A DNA stretch of 64,000 bases from positions 1-64,000 of the forward strand of contig JAQBPB010000026.1 in the NCBI GenBank assembly GCA_028287745.1, written 5' to 3'. Position 1 is the stretch's first letter. Each line of letters opens with the position of its first letter. This stretch comes from Chloroflexota bacterium (GTDB lineage: Bacteria > Chloroflexota > Chloroflexia > Chloroheliales > Chloroheliaceae). The notes beneath the pieces were generated by a model. The model was given only the letters and a program-made list of their open reading frames with translations, did no database searches and was not told the origin of the DNA. This document shows positions 37,709-47,174 of this stretch, piece by piece. The position numbers were made by a program, and so were the translations under genes.

Positions 37709-39640
37709 ATGAAGAAGATTAAAACCAATATTCCCAGCATAACTCCGCCCGCCTGGGCATTCCTCGAGCGCAAATTATTTGAATTGTTGGACCGGGCAGT
37801 ATACCCCTATGTCGAAAAGTATACCCTGGAAGACGGCCGCCTGAGCTGGCGGGAGGAGGGCGAGGACAACTGGCAAAGCCGCGATGGGTCAGACGATTTT
37901 TACGAGGCATTCTCCAACTGGCCGCTGTTATACCTGCTCGGCGGCGGCAAGCACGTCCTGGAAATCGCCGACCGCGAGTGGGACGCCATCACCCGGCAGT
38001 TGACCGACCTTAAAATGGTCCACAAGGAGTACGAACTTGGTTATGACCAGTTCCACCAGGGTGAAAGCTATCTTTATTTCTATTATCTCTGCCTGGCCGA
38101 CCCGACTAACCCAAAACTGCTGGACCGGGCCAGAAGGTTTGCCGGTTTCTACCTGGGCGAAGACCCAGAAGCCCCCAACTACGACCCGGAACATAATATA
38201 ATTCGCGCCCCGCACAGCGGCAGCGGCGGCCCGCGCTGGGGCCACTTTGATAACGAGCCGAATTATGTCTGGAACGAGGAAATGCGCCGCTACGGGTTGC
38301 CCTACCAGGATGTACCGGGCATCGCCACTTATGACGACCTCAAAGACCCGGCAAAGGCCCGCGCAATGGGTGAAATAATGGAAGAGCGCCTGGGCCGGGG
38401 CGATGTCGCGTCTAACCTGCCTGTAACCAGCCTGGTTACCAATGCCTACCTGATGACCGGCGAAGAAAAATACCGCGAGTGGGTAATCAAATATGTGGAA
38501 GGCTGGGTCGAGCGCGCCCAACAGAACGGCGGTATCCTGCCGGATAATGTCGGGCTATCCGGCCAGGTCGGCGAATATATAGATGGCAAGTGGTACGGCG
38601 GCTTGTACGGCTGGGCCTGGCCGCATGGGTTGCACAGCCTGGGAGCGGCCACGCTGGTCGGCGGAGCCAACGCTTTCCTGCTGACCCGGGACCAACGTTT
38701 CCTGGACCTGGCCCGTACTCAACTGGATAACGCGCTCAAGCTGGGTCAGATTATGAATATTGACGAGGCGGAAACAAGCCTGAACCACCACCAGATCGGG
38801 CAGCTTTCGGCAATGGGCGAGGACCGCAATACCCTGCTGGTGCCAAATCGCTATAACGATACGGGCTGGTTCGATTACCAGATACCTTCGCCGGATTTCT
38901 TGACGGCGGTCTGGAACCTCACCAAGGACCCCGCCGACTGGGAGAGAATAGAATACTCGCGCCAGCACAGCAGCTACGACTGGAACAAGGTTACTCCCTT
39001 CCGCAACAAATGCGACTCGGGCCACGAAGAACCCTGGCTGCGCTTTCTGGCCGGAGAAAACCCGACCTATCCCGAAGCGATACTCAGCGGCACTTACGGC
39101 CAGGTCTGCCGCCGGTTGACGCTGATCAGCCAGGACCAGGCCGACCTGTCGAAGGTTTCTATCCACCACTGGCAGCAGCATAACCCTGTTATCCTGGAAG
39201 CGCTAATCCAACTGACCACCGGGGCACCCCAGGTGATCTACAACGGCGGCCTGTTACACGCGGTAGTGCGGTATTACGATGCCCAGGAACGGCGGCCCGG
39301 CTTGCCCCGGGACGTGGCGGCCCTGGTAAAGAAAGCCAGCGCAACAAGCGCGACGATCCACCTGGTCAACCTGAACCCGTTCGAGAGCCGGGAAGTGGTT
39401 TTACAGGCTGGGTCATTCGGGGAGCATAACTTCCGGTCGGTCAGTTATGCCAGCCGGACCAGCGAGTTCCCGGGCGGCGTCTATGACTACGCCGCGCCGC
39501 CGTTAAAGACCGAACAACTGCATCTGGAAATTCAGGATAAATACCTGCAGGTCGAATTGCCGCCAACCAGCGAGATTGTGCTGGAACTGGAACTGGAGCG
39601 ATTCGCGAACCAGCCTTCCTATGCCAGTTTGTACGCTTAA
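37709..39640 (+). CDS. hypothetical (alpha/alpha)6-barrel-like protein, possible glycosidase
   Basis: 643 aa, no family recognised with confidence; repeated helical hairpins and GGLYGWAWPHGLHS motif; sits in a sugar cluster. Confidence 0.5.
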   Translation: MKKIKTNIPSITPPAWAFLERKLFELLDRAVYPYVEKYTLEDGRLSWREEGEDNWQSRDGSDDFYEAFSNWPLLYLLGGGKHVLEIADREWDAITRQLTDLKMVHKEYELGYDQFHQGESYLYFYYLCLADPTNPKLLDRARRFAGFYLGEDPEAPNYDPEHNIIRAPHSGSGGPRWGHFDNEPNYVWNEEMRRYGLPYQDVPGIATYDDLKDPAKARAMGEIMEERLGRGDVASNLPVTSLVTNAYLMTGEEKYREWVIKYVEGWVERAQQNGGILPDNVGLSGQVGEYIDGKWYGGLYGWAWPHGLHSLGAATLVGGANAFLLTRDQRFLDLARTQLDNALKLGQIMNIDEAETSLNHHQIGQLSAMGEDRNTLLVPNRYNDTGWFDYQIPSPDFLTAVWNLTKDPADWERIEYSRQHSSYDWNKVTPFRNKCDSGHEEPWLRFLAGENPTYPEAILSGTYGQVCRRLTLISQDQADLSKVSIHHWQQHNPVILEALIQLTTGAPQVIYNGGLLHAVVRYYDAQERRPGLPRDVAALVKKASATSATIHLVNLNPFESREVVLQAGSFGEHNFRSVSYASRTSEFPGGVYDYAAPPLKTEQLHLEIQDKYLQVELPPTSEIVLELELERFANQPSYASLYA

Positions 39641-39711
39641 TCTGAAATTGTGAAGATAGGGCTTAATTTAAGTAATTAACATTATTCCAAAACAGGAGGA
39701 ACCGCTACACC

Positions 39712-40512
39712 ATGTCTGAAAGTACAGTGGAATCCAGTTTACAGCCTGAGAAAACCTTTTTCGTAGATAAATTACAGGTTGAAATCTATGCTGACCGGGC
39801 TACCTCCGGCCGGGCGGCGGCGGCTTATACGGCCTCCATCCTGCAGCAAGCTATTGCCCAGAATGGGGCGGCCCGGGGCCTTTTTGCGGCTGGGCCTTCC
39901 CAGAACGACTTGCTGGCTAACCTGTCGCTTGATAACTCAGTCGATTGGGGGAAACTAACCGCTTTTCACCTGGACGACTATGTGGGTATGTCCGGAGATG
40001 CGCCGCAATCCTTTCAGACTTACCTGAAAGAAAATCTCTTCAACCGGGTTAAACCGGGCCAGGTCCACTATATAAATGGAATGGCGCCGGACCCCCAGGC
40101 CGAAGCCGTGCGGTACGGCAAGTTATTGCAAGAGGGCGAACAGGACGTAGCCTGTATCGGGATTGGTGAAAACGGCCACCTGGCCTTTAACGACCCGCCG
40201 CTGGCCGATTTCAATGACCCCCAGAATGTCCGGGTCGTGGACCTGGTCGAAAGCTGCCGGGTCCAACAGATCCATGACGGCTGCTTCCCGGAACTGGACC
40301 TGGTGCCCCGGCAAGCCCTGACAGTAACCATTCCGCCTATCCTGGCCGCGAAAAGAATTGTCTGTGTGGTGCCCGGCCCAACCAAAGCTAAAGTGGTTTA
40401 CGAGAGCTTAATGGGTCCGGTAACGTCGCTTTGCCCCGGCTCTATTTTGCGGCAATATGTGACAGCCCGGCTGTTTTTGGACCGCCAATCGGCGGCTCTT
40501 TTACAGGTTTAA
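39712..40512 (+). CDS. nagB: glucosamine-6-phosphate deaminase-like protein (copy 2)
   Basis: FHLDDY and IGIGENGHLAFNDPPLADFNDP; clear paralog of 36723-37523. Confidence 0.87.
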   Translation: MSESTVESSLQPEKTFFVDKLQVEIYADRATSGRAAAAYTASILQQAIAQNGAARGLFAAGPSQNDLLANLSLDNSVDWGKLTAFHLDDYVGMSGDAPQSFQTYLKENLFNRVKPGQVHYINGMAPDPQAEAVRYGKLLQEGEQDVACIGIGENGHLAFNDPPLADFNDPQNVRVVDLVESCRVQQIHDGCFPELDLVPRQALTVTIPPILAAKRIVCVVPGPTKAKVVYESLMGPVTSLCPGSILRQYVTARLFLDRQSAALLQV

Positions 40513-40592
40513 GCCTGGAATTTGTAACCGGGGCCTTTTAATCGGCAGTACCGCCCACCAGGAAAAGGGTCTTTTAACCAGACGGAGTTTTA

Positions 40593-41513
40593 ATGCAAAA
40601 AGATTTCGATGTAGTGGTAGTAGGCGAACTAAATGCTGACCTGATCCTGAGGGGAAATGTAACACCCGAATTCGGCCAGGTTGAAAAACTAATTGATGAT
40701 GCAACCCTGACCCTGGGCAGTTCTGCGGCAATCTTTGCCTGCGGAGCTGCCCGGCTTGGTTTAAAAGTGGCATTTACCGGTAAGGTCGGAAACGATGAAT
40801 TCGGCAACTTCGTTGTAAAGGAACTTTCCAAAAGGGGAGTGGATACCGCCGGGGTAGTTGTAGACGCCGCGATAAAAACCGGCCTGAGCGTGATTCTTTC
40901 ACAGGGGGACGACCGGGGAATCCTGACCTATCCAGGGTCAATTTCCGCCTTGCGTTATGCGGAAATTGACCCGGCCCTGCTCGGGCGAGGCAGGCACCTG
41001 CATCTCGCCAGCTACTTTCTGCTGGATGGCCTGCGGGCGGATATCCCTGCTCTATTTAAGGCAGCCCGGCAGAACGGTGCTTCTATTTCGCTCGACACCA
41101 ACTACGACCCGACCGGGGTGTGGGACGGCGGCCTGCGAGAAACGCTGGGCCTGGTGGATATTTTTCTACCCAATTTAACCGAACTTATGGCTATAGCAGG
41201 AGTCAGCGATAGCCGGGAAGCCGGGGATATCCTTGCAAAACAGGTGCCAATCCTGGCCCTGAAGCTGGGACCGGAAGGAGCCCTGGCCCGGCAAGGAAAT
41301 ACGCTGGTCCGGGCGGCTGTGCCCGGCGTAAAAGTGGTGGATACCACGGGCGCGGGTGACTCTTTTGATGCCGGGTTTATTTATGGCTACCTGAACGACT
41401 GGAACCTTGAACGCACTCTAAAACTGGCCTGCGCCTGCGGGTCGCTTTCTACCCGGGGGCCGGGCGGCACCGCGACTCAGCCAACCCTTTCCGAAGCCCT
41501 GGCACTGGTCTGA
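40593..41513 (+). CDS. PfkB-family carbohydrate kinase
   Basis: [20 protein letters not shown] signature. Confidence 0.92.
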   Translation: MQKDFDVVVVGELNADLILRGNVTPEFGQVEKLIDDATLTLGSSAAIFACGAARLGLKVAFTGKVGNDEFGNFVVKELSKRGVDTAGVVVDAAIKTGLSVILSQGDDRGILTYPGSISALRYAEIDPALLGRGRHLHLASYFLLDGLRADIPALFKAARQNGASISLDTNYDPTGVWDGGLRETLGLVDIFLPNLTELMAIAGVSDSREAGDILAKQVPILALKLGPEGALARQGNTLVRAAVPGVKVVDTTGAGDSFDAGFIYGYLNDWNLERTLKLACACGSLSTRGPGGTATQPTLSEALALV

Positions 41514-41764
41514 CCGCTGCCGTTACCCCACCCTCCTTTAACCTGATGCTTACCGGCAAGTTAATCTCCCCACCTTTGTAGCCTTTACGACTGTCCAGGG
41601 GCTTGATTATAATGCAAAGGACGATACAAATTTCCAGGTGCGGCACGGTCACAACAGGCGTTAGCCGCCAGGCTTTCACGAACCGGAAAGGCGCTCACTC
41701 TGTTCTCAAAGATAGAGTTTTTAAGGCGCCCGACGGTAATAGGTTCCAAACGAAGGAGGCAGAC

Positions 41765-42721
41765 ATGCGGGTGGTAGTAATTGGCGGGAGCGGGCATATT
41801 GGGAGTTACCTGGTGCCGCGTCTGGTTGAGGCGGGCCACGAAGTGGTGCAGGTCAGCCGCGGTTCGCGCGAACCCTACCAGGCGCACAAAGCCTGGCAAC
41901 AGGTCCGCAAAGTAACGATTGACCGGGCGGTAGCCGAGGCCAGCGGCGAGTGGGGCCAGAAACTGCACAATCTACAGCCCGATGCGGTGATTGACCTGAT
42001 TTGCTTCACCGTAGACAGCGCGCGCCTGCTGGTGGAAGCGCTGCGCGGGCGGGTCCAGCACCTGTTGCACTGCGGCACAATCTGGGTACACGGCCCAAGC
42101 ACGGTAGTTCCCGCCACTGAGGACCTGCCGCGCCGCCCTTTTGGGGATTACGGCATCAAGAAGGCGGCTATCGAAGCCTATTTATTGGACGAGGCCCGGC
42201 GCAACGGCTTTCCGGCAACCGTACTGCACCCCGGCCATATCGTCGGCCCCGGTTGGGCGCCACTTAACCCGGCCGGGCACTTCAACCCGGAAGTCTTTGC
42301 GCGTATCGCGCGAGGCGAAGAACTAAACCTGCCCAATTTCGGCCTGGAAACGGTCCATCATGTCCATGCCGACGACGTAGCTCAGACTTTTATGCAGGCT
42401 CTGACCCACTGGAGCAGCGCGGTCGGCGAGAATTTTCACGTGGTATCGCCCGCCGCCGTGACCCTGCGCGGCTATGCCGAGGCCGCCTACGGCTGGTTCG
42501 GCCAGGCCCCACAACTGCGCTTTTCAGACTGGGAAGAATGGCGCAAAACCGTTTCCGAGCAGGAAGCCGCCGCGACCCACGACCATATAGCGCACAGTCC
42601 CAATTGCAGCATCGAAAAGGCCCGGCGCTTGCTGGACTACCAGCCCCGCTATACCTCGCTGCAGGCCACTTATGAAGCGGTGCGCTGGCTGGTGGACCAC
42701 GGCACACTCTCAGTGGAATAA
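41765..42721 (+). CDS. NAD-dependent epimerase/dehydratase family protein
   Basis: MRVVVIGGSGHIGSYLVPRLVEAGHEV Rossmann motif; GGAGG RBS before ATG at 41765. Confidence 0.88.
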   Translation: MRVVVIGGSGHIGSYLVPRLVEAGHEVVQVSRGSREPYQAHKAWQQVRKVTIDRAVAEASGEWGQKLHNLQPDAVIDLICFTVDSARLLVEALRGRVQHLLHCGTIWVHGPSTVVPATEDLPRRPFGDYGIKKAAIEAYLLDEARRNGFPATVLHPGHIVGPGWAPLNPAGHFNPEVFARIARGEELNLPNFGLETVHHVHADDVAQTFMQALTHWSSAVGENFHVVSPAAVTLRGYAEAAYGWFGQAPQLRFSDWEEWRKTVSEQEAAATHDHIAHSPNCSIEKARRLLDYQPRYTSLQATYEAVRWLVDHGTLSVE

Positions 42722-42832
42722 GACACTCGAAACGGCCCGGAGCTTAGTCCCGGTGTAATTACCAGGAGCGCTGGGCCGCAGGTTTAATTAAACACATTGT
42801 TACAGGCTTAACCGGGCAACTTGCCGGGGATT

Positions 42833-43944
42833 CTAGCAGATGCGGGGTAAAGGGTCGCCCACCAGCATATCGAGGACGCGGGTACCGCCGATGTCGGTAC
42901 GCAAAAAGACCATAGCGGCCGGTCCGGCCCGCACTTCGCCAATAACCGCCGCGTCCCGCCCCAGGGGATGGCTTTTCAAGGCGGCCAGGGCCGCTTCCAC
43001 CCCTTCGGGGGCCACAACTGCCAGCAACTTGCCTTCGTTAGCAATCGTGAGCGGGTCCAGACCTAAAATCTCACAGGCACCGCGCACTTCCGGTTTCACG
43101 GGAATTGAATTCTGGTCCAGGGCAATCGAAACTTCCGAGGTCATCGCGATTTCGTTCAAAGTGGTTGCCACCCCACCGCGAGTGGGGTCTTTCAGGCAGT
43201 GGACACTGGCCCCGGCCGCTTTCAGCAGGGCAGCGACCAACCCGTGAAGAGGCGCCGTATCGCTGCCAATGCTGGTTTCAATTTCCAGGGCTTCGCGGGC
43301 CAGTAAAATAGCGATGCCGTGGTCCCCGACCGCACCGTTTATTAAAACTTTATCGCCAGGCCGGGCCTGGGCCTGCCCCATCGGCCAGGTGACCTGAACC
43401 ATACCTACGCCCGCCGTATTGATAAAACTTTATCAGCCTTGCCTCGTTGGACGACTTTAGTATCTCCGGTGACAATCAAAACCCCGGCCCGGGCAGCGGC
43501 AGCGGCCATTGAGGCGACTATCCGCTGCAAATCGGCCATGGGTAAACCTTCTTCCAGGATAAACCCGGCCGATAGATAAAGCGGCCTGGCCCCGGCCATT
43601 GCCAGGTCATTGACCGTTCCGTTTACGGCCAGTTCGCCAATATCGCCGCCCGGAAAGAATAGCGGGCTGACCACATAAGAATCGGTGGTGAAGGCCATGG
43701 TAGTGCTGCCCGGCGCCAGGTTAAAGACCGCTGAATCGTCCATCCGGTCAAGCAGCGGGTTCGAGAAAGCCGGAGCAAAGACGCCTTCAATCAGGTTATG
43801 GGTAGCTTTACCACCGCTGCCGTGACTGAGCGTAATATGGGTATCACGCAAGTAAAACTTCTGGCGGCGGTGCTGGCGGACCCGTTCGATTTTATCCAGG
43901 GCTTCGCCAAGTTTAGCATCTGAAATTTCTCGATTGGTTTGCAT
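42833..43944 (-). pseudogene. hypE: hydrogenase maturation protein HypE, frameshifted
   Basis: N-terminal half [28 protein letters not shown]-terminal half GDHGIAILLAREALEIET..PLPRIC with C-terminal Cys. One missing base in the A-run at 43424-43427 (minus: GTTTTATC) breaks [16 protein letters not shown]. Confidence 0.88.
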
Positions 43945-43946
43945 TA

Positions 43947-44567
43947 TCAAGCCTCTTTAGACGCTACCCCGGCCGCCTGGGCCAGGTTTATAACCGGTAA
44001 CCGGGAACGCTGGGCCGCCAGCGAGAAGCGGCCGTAATTGTAATAAGCCGCACAGGCACCATCCGAAGAAACCATACAGGTGCCAATCGGGGTTTCCGGT
44101 GTACAAGCGGTGCCAAAAACTTTACATTCCCACGGTTTTATAACACCCTTCAAGACTTCGCCACACTGGCAGGCTTTGGGGTCGGCCACCCGGATACCCG
44201 GCAACTGGAAGCGCTTTTCAGCGTCCCACTCGGCATACTCTGGCCGCAACTTGAGGGCGCTGTGGTTGATGAAGCCCAGGCCGCGCCACTCGAAGAAAGG
44301 CCGCAGTTCCATGGTCCTGCCCATCGCTTCCAGGGCCTTAAGGTTGCCCTCGGGCCGGACCACCCTGGCATACTGGTTTTCTACCTCGCGCCGGTCGTCT
44401 TCAAGCTGCTTGGCAACCATGTAGACTGACTGAATTATGTCAAGCGGCTCGAAACCTGAAAGGACCACCGGTTTACGGTAGTCGCGGGCGATAATGGAAG
44501 GCGAGTCACTGAGAACCCTGGATACAGTACTCTGCGAAACCTTGGCCACCTGAGCAATAAAACGCAT
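43947..44567 (-). pseudogene. hypD: chimeric ORF: LacI HTH N-terminus fused to HypD C-terminal part
   Basis: MRFIAQVAKVSQSTVSRVLSDSPS is LacI-like; following GFEPLDIIQSVYMV..VENQYARVVRPEGN..ACQCGEVLKGVIKPWECKVFGTACTPETPIGTCMVSSDGACAAYYNYGR is HypD. Confidence 0.88.
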
Positions 44568-44598
44568 TGTTACGGTGTAAGCAGGTTTAGAAACCCGG

Positions 44599-44858
44599 TC
44601 ATCACTGCGTGGTATACCTACCTGGTACTATGGCGATGAGATCGGAATGGGAGATGTACCTGTACCACACGAATTAATGGTTGACCCGCGTGGTATTACT
44701 ATCACCAGGGTAAACCGCGACCCTTTCCGCAGTCCCATGTAGTGGGATAGCTGCCCCAATGCATGTTTTACCGTCCCGGAAGCCTAGAACTGGTTGCCGC
44801 TTTCGGCAGACTATCAAAACCATCAATGTAGCCAGCCAGAGTATCGTTCCCAGTGCAT
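44599..44858 (+). pseudogene. remnant of GH13 alpha-glucosidase
   Basis: SSLRGIPTWYYGDEIGMGDVPVPHELMVDP..NRDPFRSPM*WDSCPNACF, then WLPLSADYQN and INVASQS in shifted frames; stop at 44740-44742. Confidence 0.85.
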
Positions 44859-44907
44859 AAACTAAAAGTTATAACTTTACCCGTCTATCAGGAAAGGCAA
44901 CTTTCCA

Positions 44908-45062
44908 ACCATGTCATTCCAAGCGTAGTCGAGGAGCCGCGGGTAGCCCCTGAGTGCCTTCACTGTGGTTCAGGATCAAATAACTTGAGGGTTGCCGATT
45001 TATTTAACAGAGGTGTGTCAAAACTTGCCTTACGCAGTATTCAGGATGACTATGCAGGATAG
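44908..45062. repeat. possible degenerate CATTCnnAGCG...GGATGAC dispersed repeat
   Basis: TGTCATTCCAAGCGTAGTCGAGGAG near one end and CAGGATGAC near the other, resembling a dispersed repeat seen in several bacteria. Confidence 0.3.
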
Positions 45063-45388
45063 TTACCCATTTTAGTAAAGCATATATGCCAAATCTTGCT
45101 TTACAAAGTAGTACCCAGCCTTTTAAAGTAACGCCCTGACAGGCAACTTCTTATAAGTACCCGGTGTAATAAATCTACTAAGCGCATAGCAGGAAACAAC
45201 CCTTCCGATTAGCTGTATACCCTGGTCTTTCAAACGGAAGGGCCTGTTCTTCCTACCCAGGAATTTCCGGTAGGATGGACCGGCTTGCTTCACAAGGCAA
45301 TTTCCACTATGAAGAAAACCTCCAACCGGTCTGACCCCTAGCTTTAAACCCATGGAGATAGAACTTTGAAATGTGCTAAATCAACCTA

Positions 45389-45417
45389 TTGACAATAATA
45401 ATTTCATCGAATAAAAT
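45389..45417 (+). promoter_or_regulatory. sigma70-like promoter of the fructan locus
   Basis: TTGACA, 17 bp, TAAAAT. Confidence 0.55.
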
Positions 45418-45532
45418 AGCCCCAAGTTACTTATACGAATTAGTTATACGTTTTACCAACCGAATTTCATTACAATAGGGTAATAAAGCTCCGCTCTGAT
45501 AATCTAGCGAAATAATTGGTTTTCTCGTTAAA

Positions 45533-45552
45533 TTACTAATACGTATTAGTAA
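45533..45552. promoter_or_regulatory. perfect 20-bp palindrome upstream of GH32
   Basis: TTACTAATACGTATTAGTAA. Confidence 0.65.
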
Positions 45553-45603
45553 CAGGTAGTACCGACTTAATCAAAGCTGCTCAAGTCAAGTAAAAGGGTA
45601 CTC

Positions 45604-47151
45604 ATGTCGCAATCGCCAGACCAGGTTAATTTTTTCACCGCCGCATCACCGGATAAAGACCGCACCACTCTTTCCGACAAACAGGCACTCATGGCTAAAA
45701 TAGCTGCCGATCCACACCGGCCAGCCTATCACTTTTTGCCCCCGGCTAACTGGATAAACGATCCTAACGGGTCGTGCCAGTGGAACAGCCAGTATCACCT
45801 TTTCTACCAGTATCACCCCGGCGGTGCCTTTCGAGGTCCGCGCCATTGGGGCCATGCGATCAGCCCGGATATGGTCCACTGGACCGATTTGCCAATCGCC
45901 CTGGCTCCCGGCCCGGATGCAATAGATAAGGATAGCATTTACTCCGGCTGCATGGTTATTAACCAGGGAGTACCCACCATCGTCTATACCGGTATCAGCG
46001 GCACCCGCGAGTCGCCCTGTATTGCGACCTCACAGGACGGAATGGTTAGCTGGCAAAAGTACCCGGGCAACCCGGTAATAGCCGCCCCACCTCCAGGATT
46101 TGAAGTGAGCGGTTTCCGTGACCACTGCATCTGGCAGGAAGGTGCCGATTGGTACCAGCTTATCGGGGCCGGTATTAAAGGTGTGGGTGGAGCCCCACTG
46201 CTGTACCGCTCCCAGGACCTGTACAACTGGGAATATTTACACCCACTCTGCGTTGGAGTAGCCGAAGTAACCGGCCAGATGTGGCAGTGCCCGGACTTTT
46301 TCCCGCTTGGCGATAAATATGTCCTGACTATCGCGCCCCAGCCGGACCGGGTCGTACTGTATTACACCGGGACCTATGACCGGGAAAAACACCTTTTCAC
46401 CCCCGAGCATAAAGGCGTCTTTGACTATGGCGGCAGTTATTATGCCCCTCAATCGTTCCTGGATGAGCAAGGGCGCCGCATTATCTGGGGCTGGCTGCAG
46501 GAAGGCCGCAGCGTAGCCGCTCATACCGAAGCCGGGTGGGCCGGAGTAATGTCGTGCCCGCGCATTTTATTTTTGCATCCTGACGGCAGCCTGGGTGTCA
46601 GGCCGGTGCCGGAACTGGAAAGTTTGCGCGGAGAGCACCGCCACCGGGAGCGGTTAAGCCTGACCGGGGCGGATATGGCCCAGGCCCCGCTGTTCGACCA
46701 GCCGGTCAAGGGAAGTTGTGAACTGATAGTTGAACTTGACCCGGGTGACTCGGCCCGGTGTGGTTTGCGGCTGGGCTATTCTTTTAATGAAGAAACCGGC
46801 ATAATATATCACGCTGACACCGGGACCCTGGAAATAGACCGGACAGCCTCCAGCCGCAGCCAGGAAGATTTACATGATGTTCAGGGTGGGACCTGCGCGC
46901 TTTCCCCGGAAGGGACACTTAAACTACATCTCCTGCTGGACGGATCGGTACTGGAAATCTTTGTAAACGAAAGAGTTTCTTTTACCAGCCGCATTTACCC
47001 TTCCCAGACAAACCGGGTTAACCTTGACTTTCGAGTCCAGGGTGGGACCGCCCGGCTGTTAGATCTCAAGCTGTGGGAGCTGGATTCTATCTGGACCGAC
47101 CCGACCAGGGAATTACCGGAGGGTTCAGAGAAGAAGCTTACTTATTCTTAA
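45604..47151 (+). CDS. GH32-family protein (fructosidase-like) with WQCPD instead of WECPD
   Basis: NWINDPNG nucleophile motif, GFRDH, and MWQCPDFF; beta-sandwich C-terminus. Confidence 0.9.
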   Translation: MSQSPDQVNFFTAASPDKDRTTLSDKQALMAKIAADPHRPAYHFLPPANWINDPNGSCQWNSQYHLFYQYHPGGAFRGPRHWGHAISPDMVHWTDLPIALAPGPDAIDKDSIYSGCMVINQGVPTIVYTGISGTRESPCIATSQDGMVSWQKYPGNPVIAAPPPGFEVSGFRDHCIWQEGADWYQLIGAGIKGVGGAPLLYRSQDLYNWEYLHPLCVGVAEVTGQMWQCPDFFPLGDKYVLTIAPQPDRVVLYYTGTYDREKHLFTPEHKGVFDYGGSYYAPQSFLDEQGRRIIWGWLQEGRSVAAHTEAGWAGVMSCPRILFLHPDGSLGVRPVPELESLRGEHRHRERLSLTGADMAQAPLFDQPVKGSCELIVELDPGDSARCGLRLGYSFNEETGIIYHADTGTLEIDRTASSRSQEDLHDVQGGTCALSPEGTLKLHLLLDGSVLEIFVNERVSFTSRIYPSQTNRVNLDFRVQGGTARLLDLKLWELDSIWTDPTRELPEGSEKKLTYS

Positions 47152-47174
47152 TAGCATTTCTAGGGAGAATAAAG

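Noticed and set aside
38555-39181. 208-aa and neighbouring 197-aa minus-strand ORFs
   Set aside because: Shadow frames of the 643-aa protein gene; the plus frame is better supported by RBS context and operon order.
44853-45062. 69-aa ORF
   Set aside because: Overlaps the end of the GH13 remnant and a likely repeat; not a credible gene.
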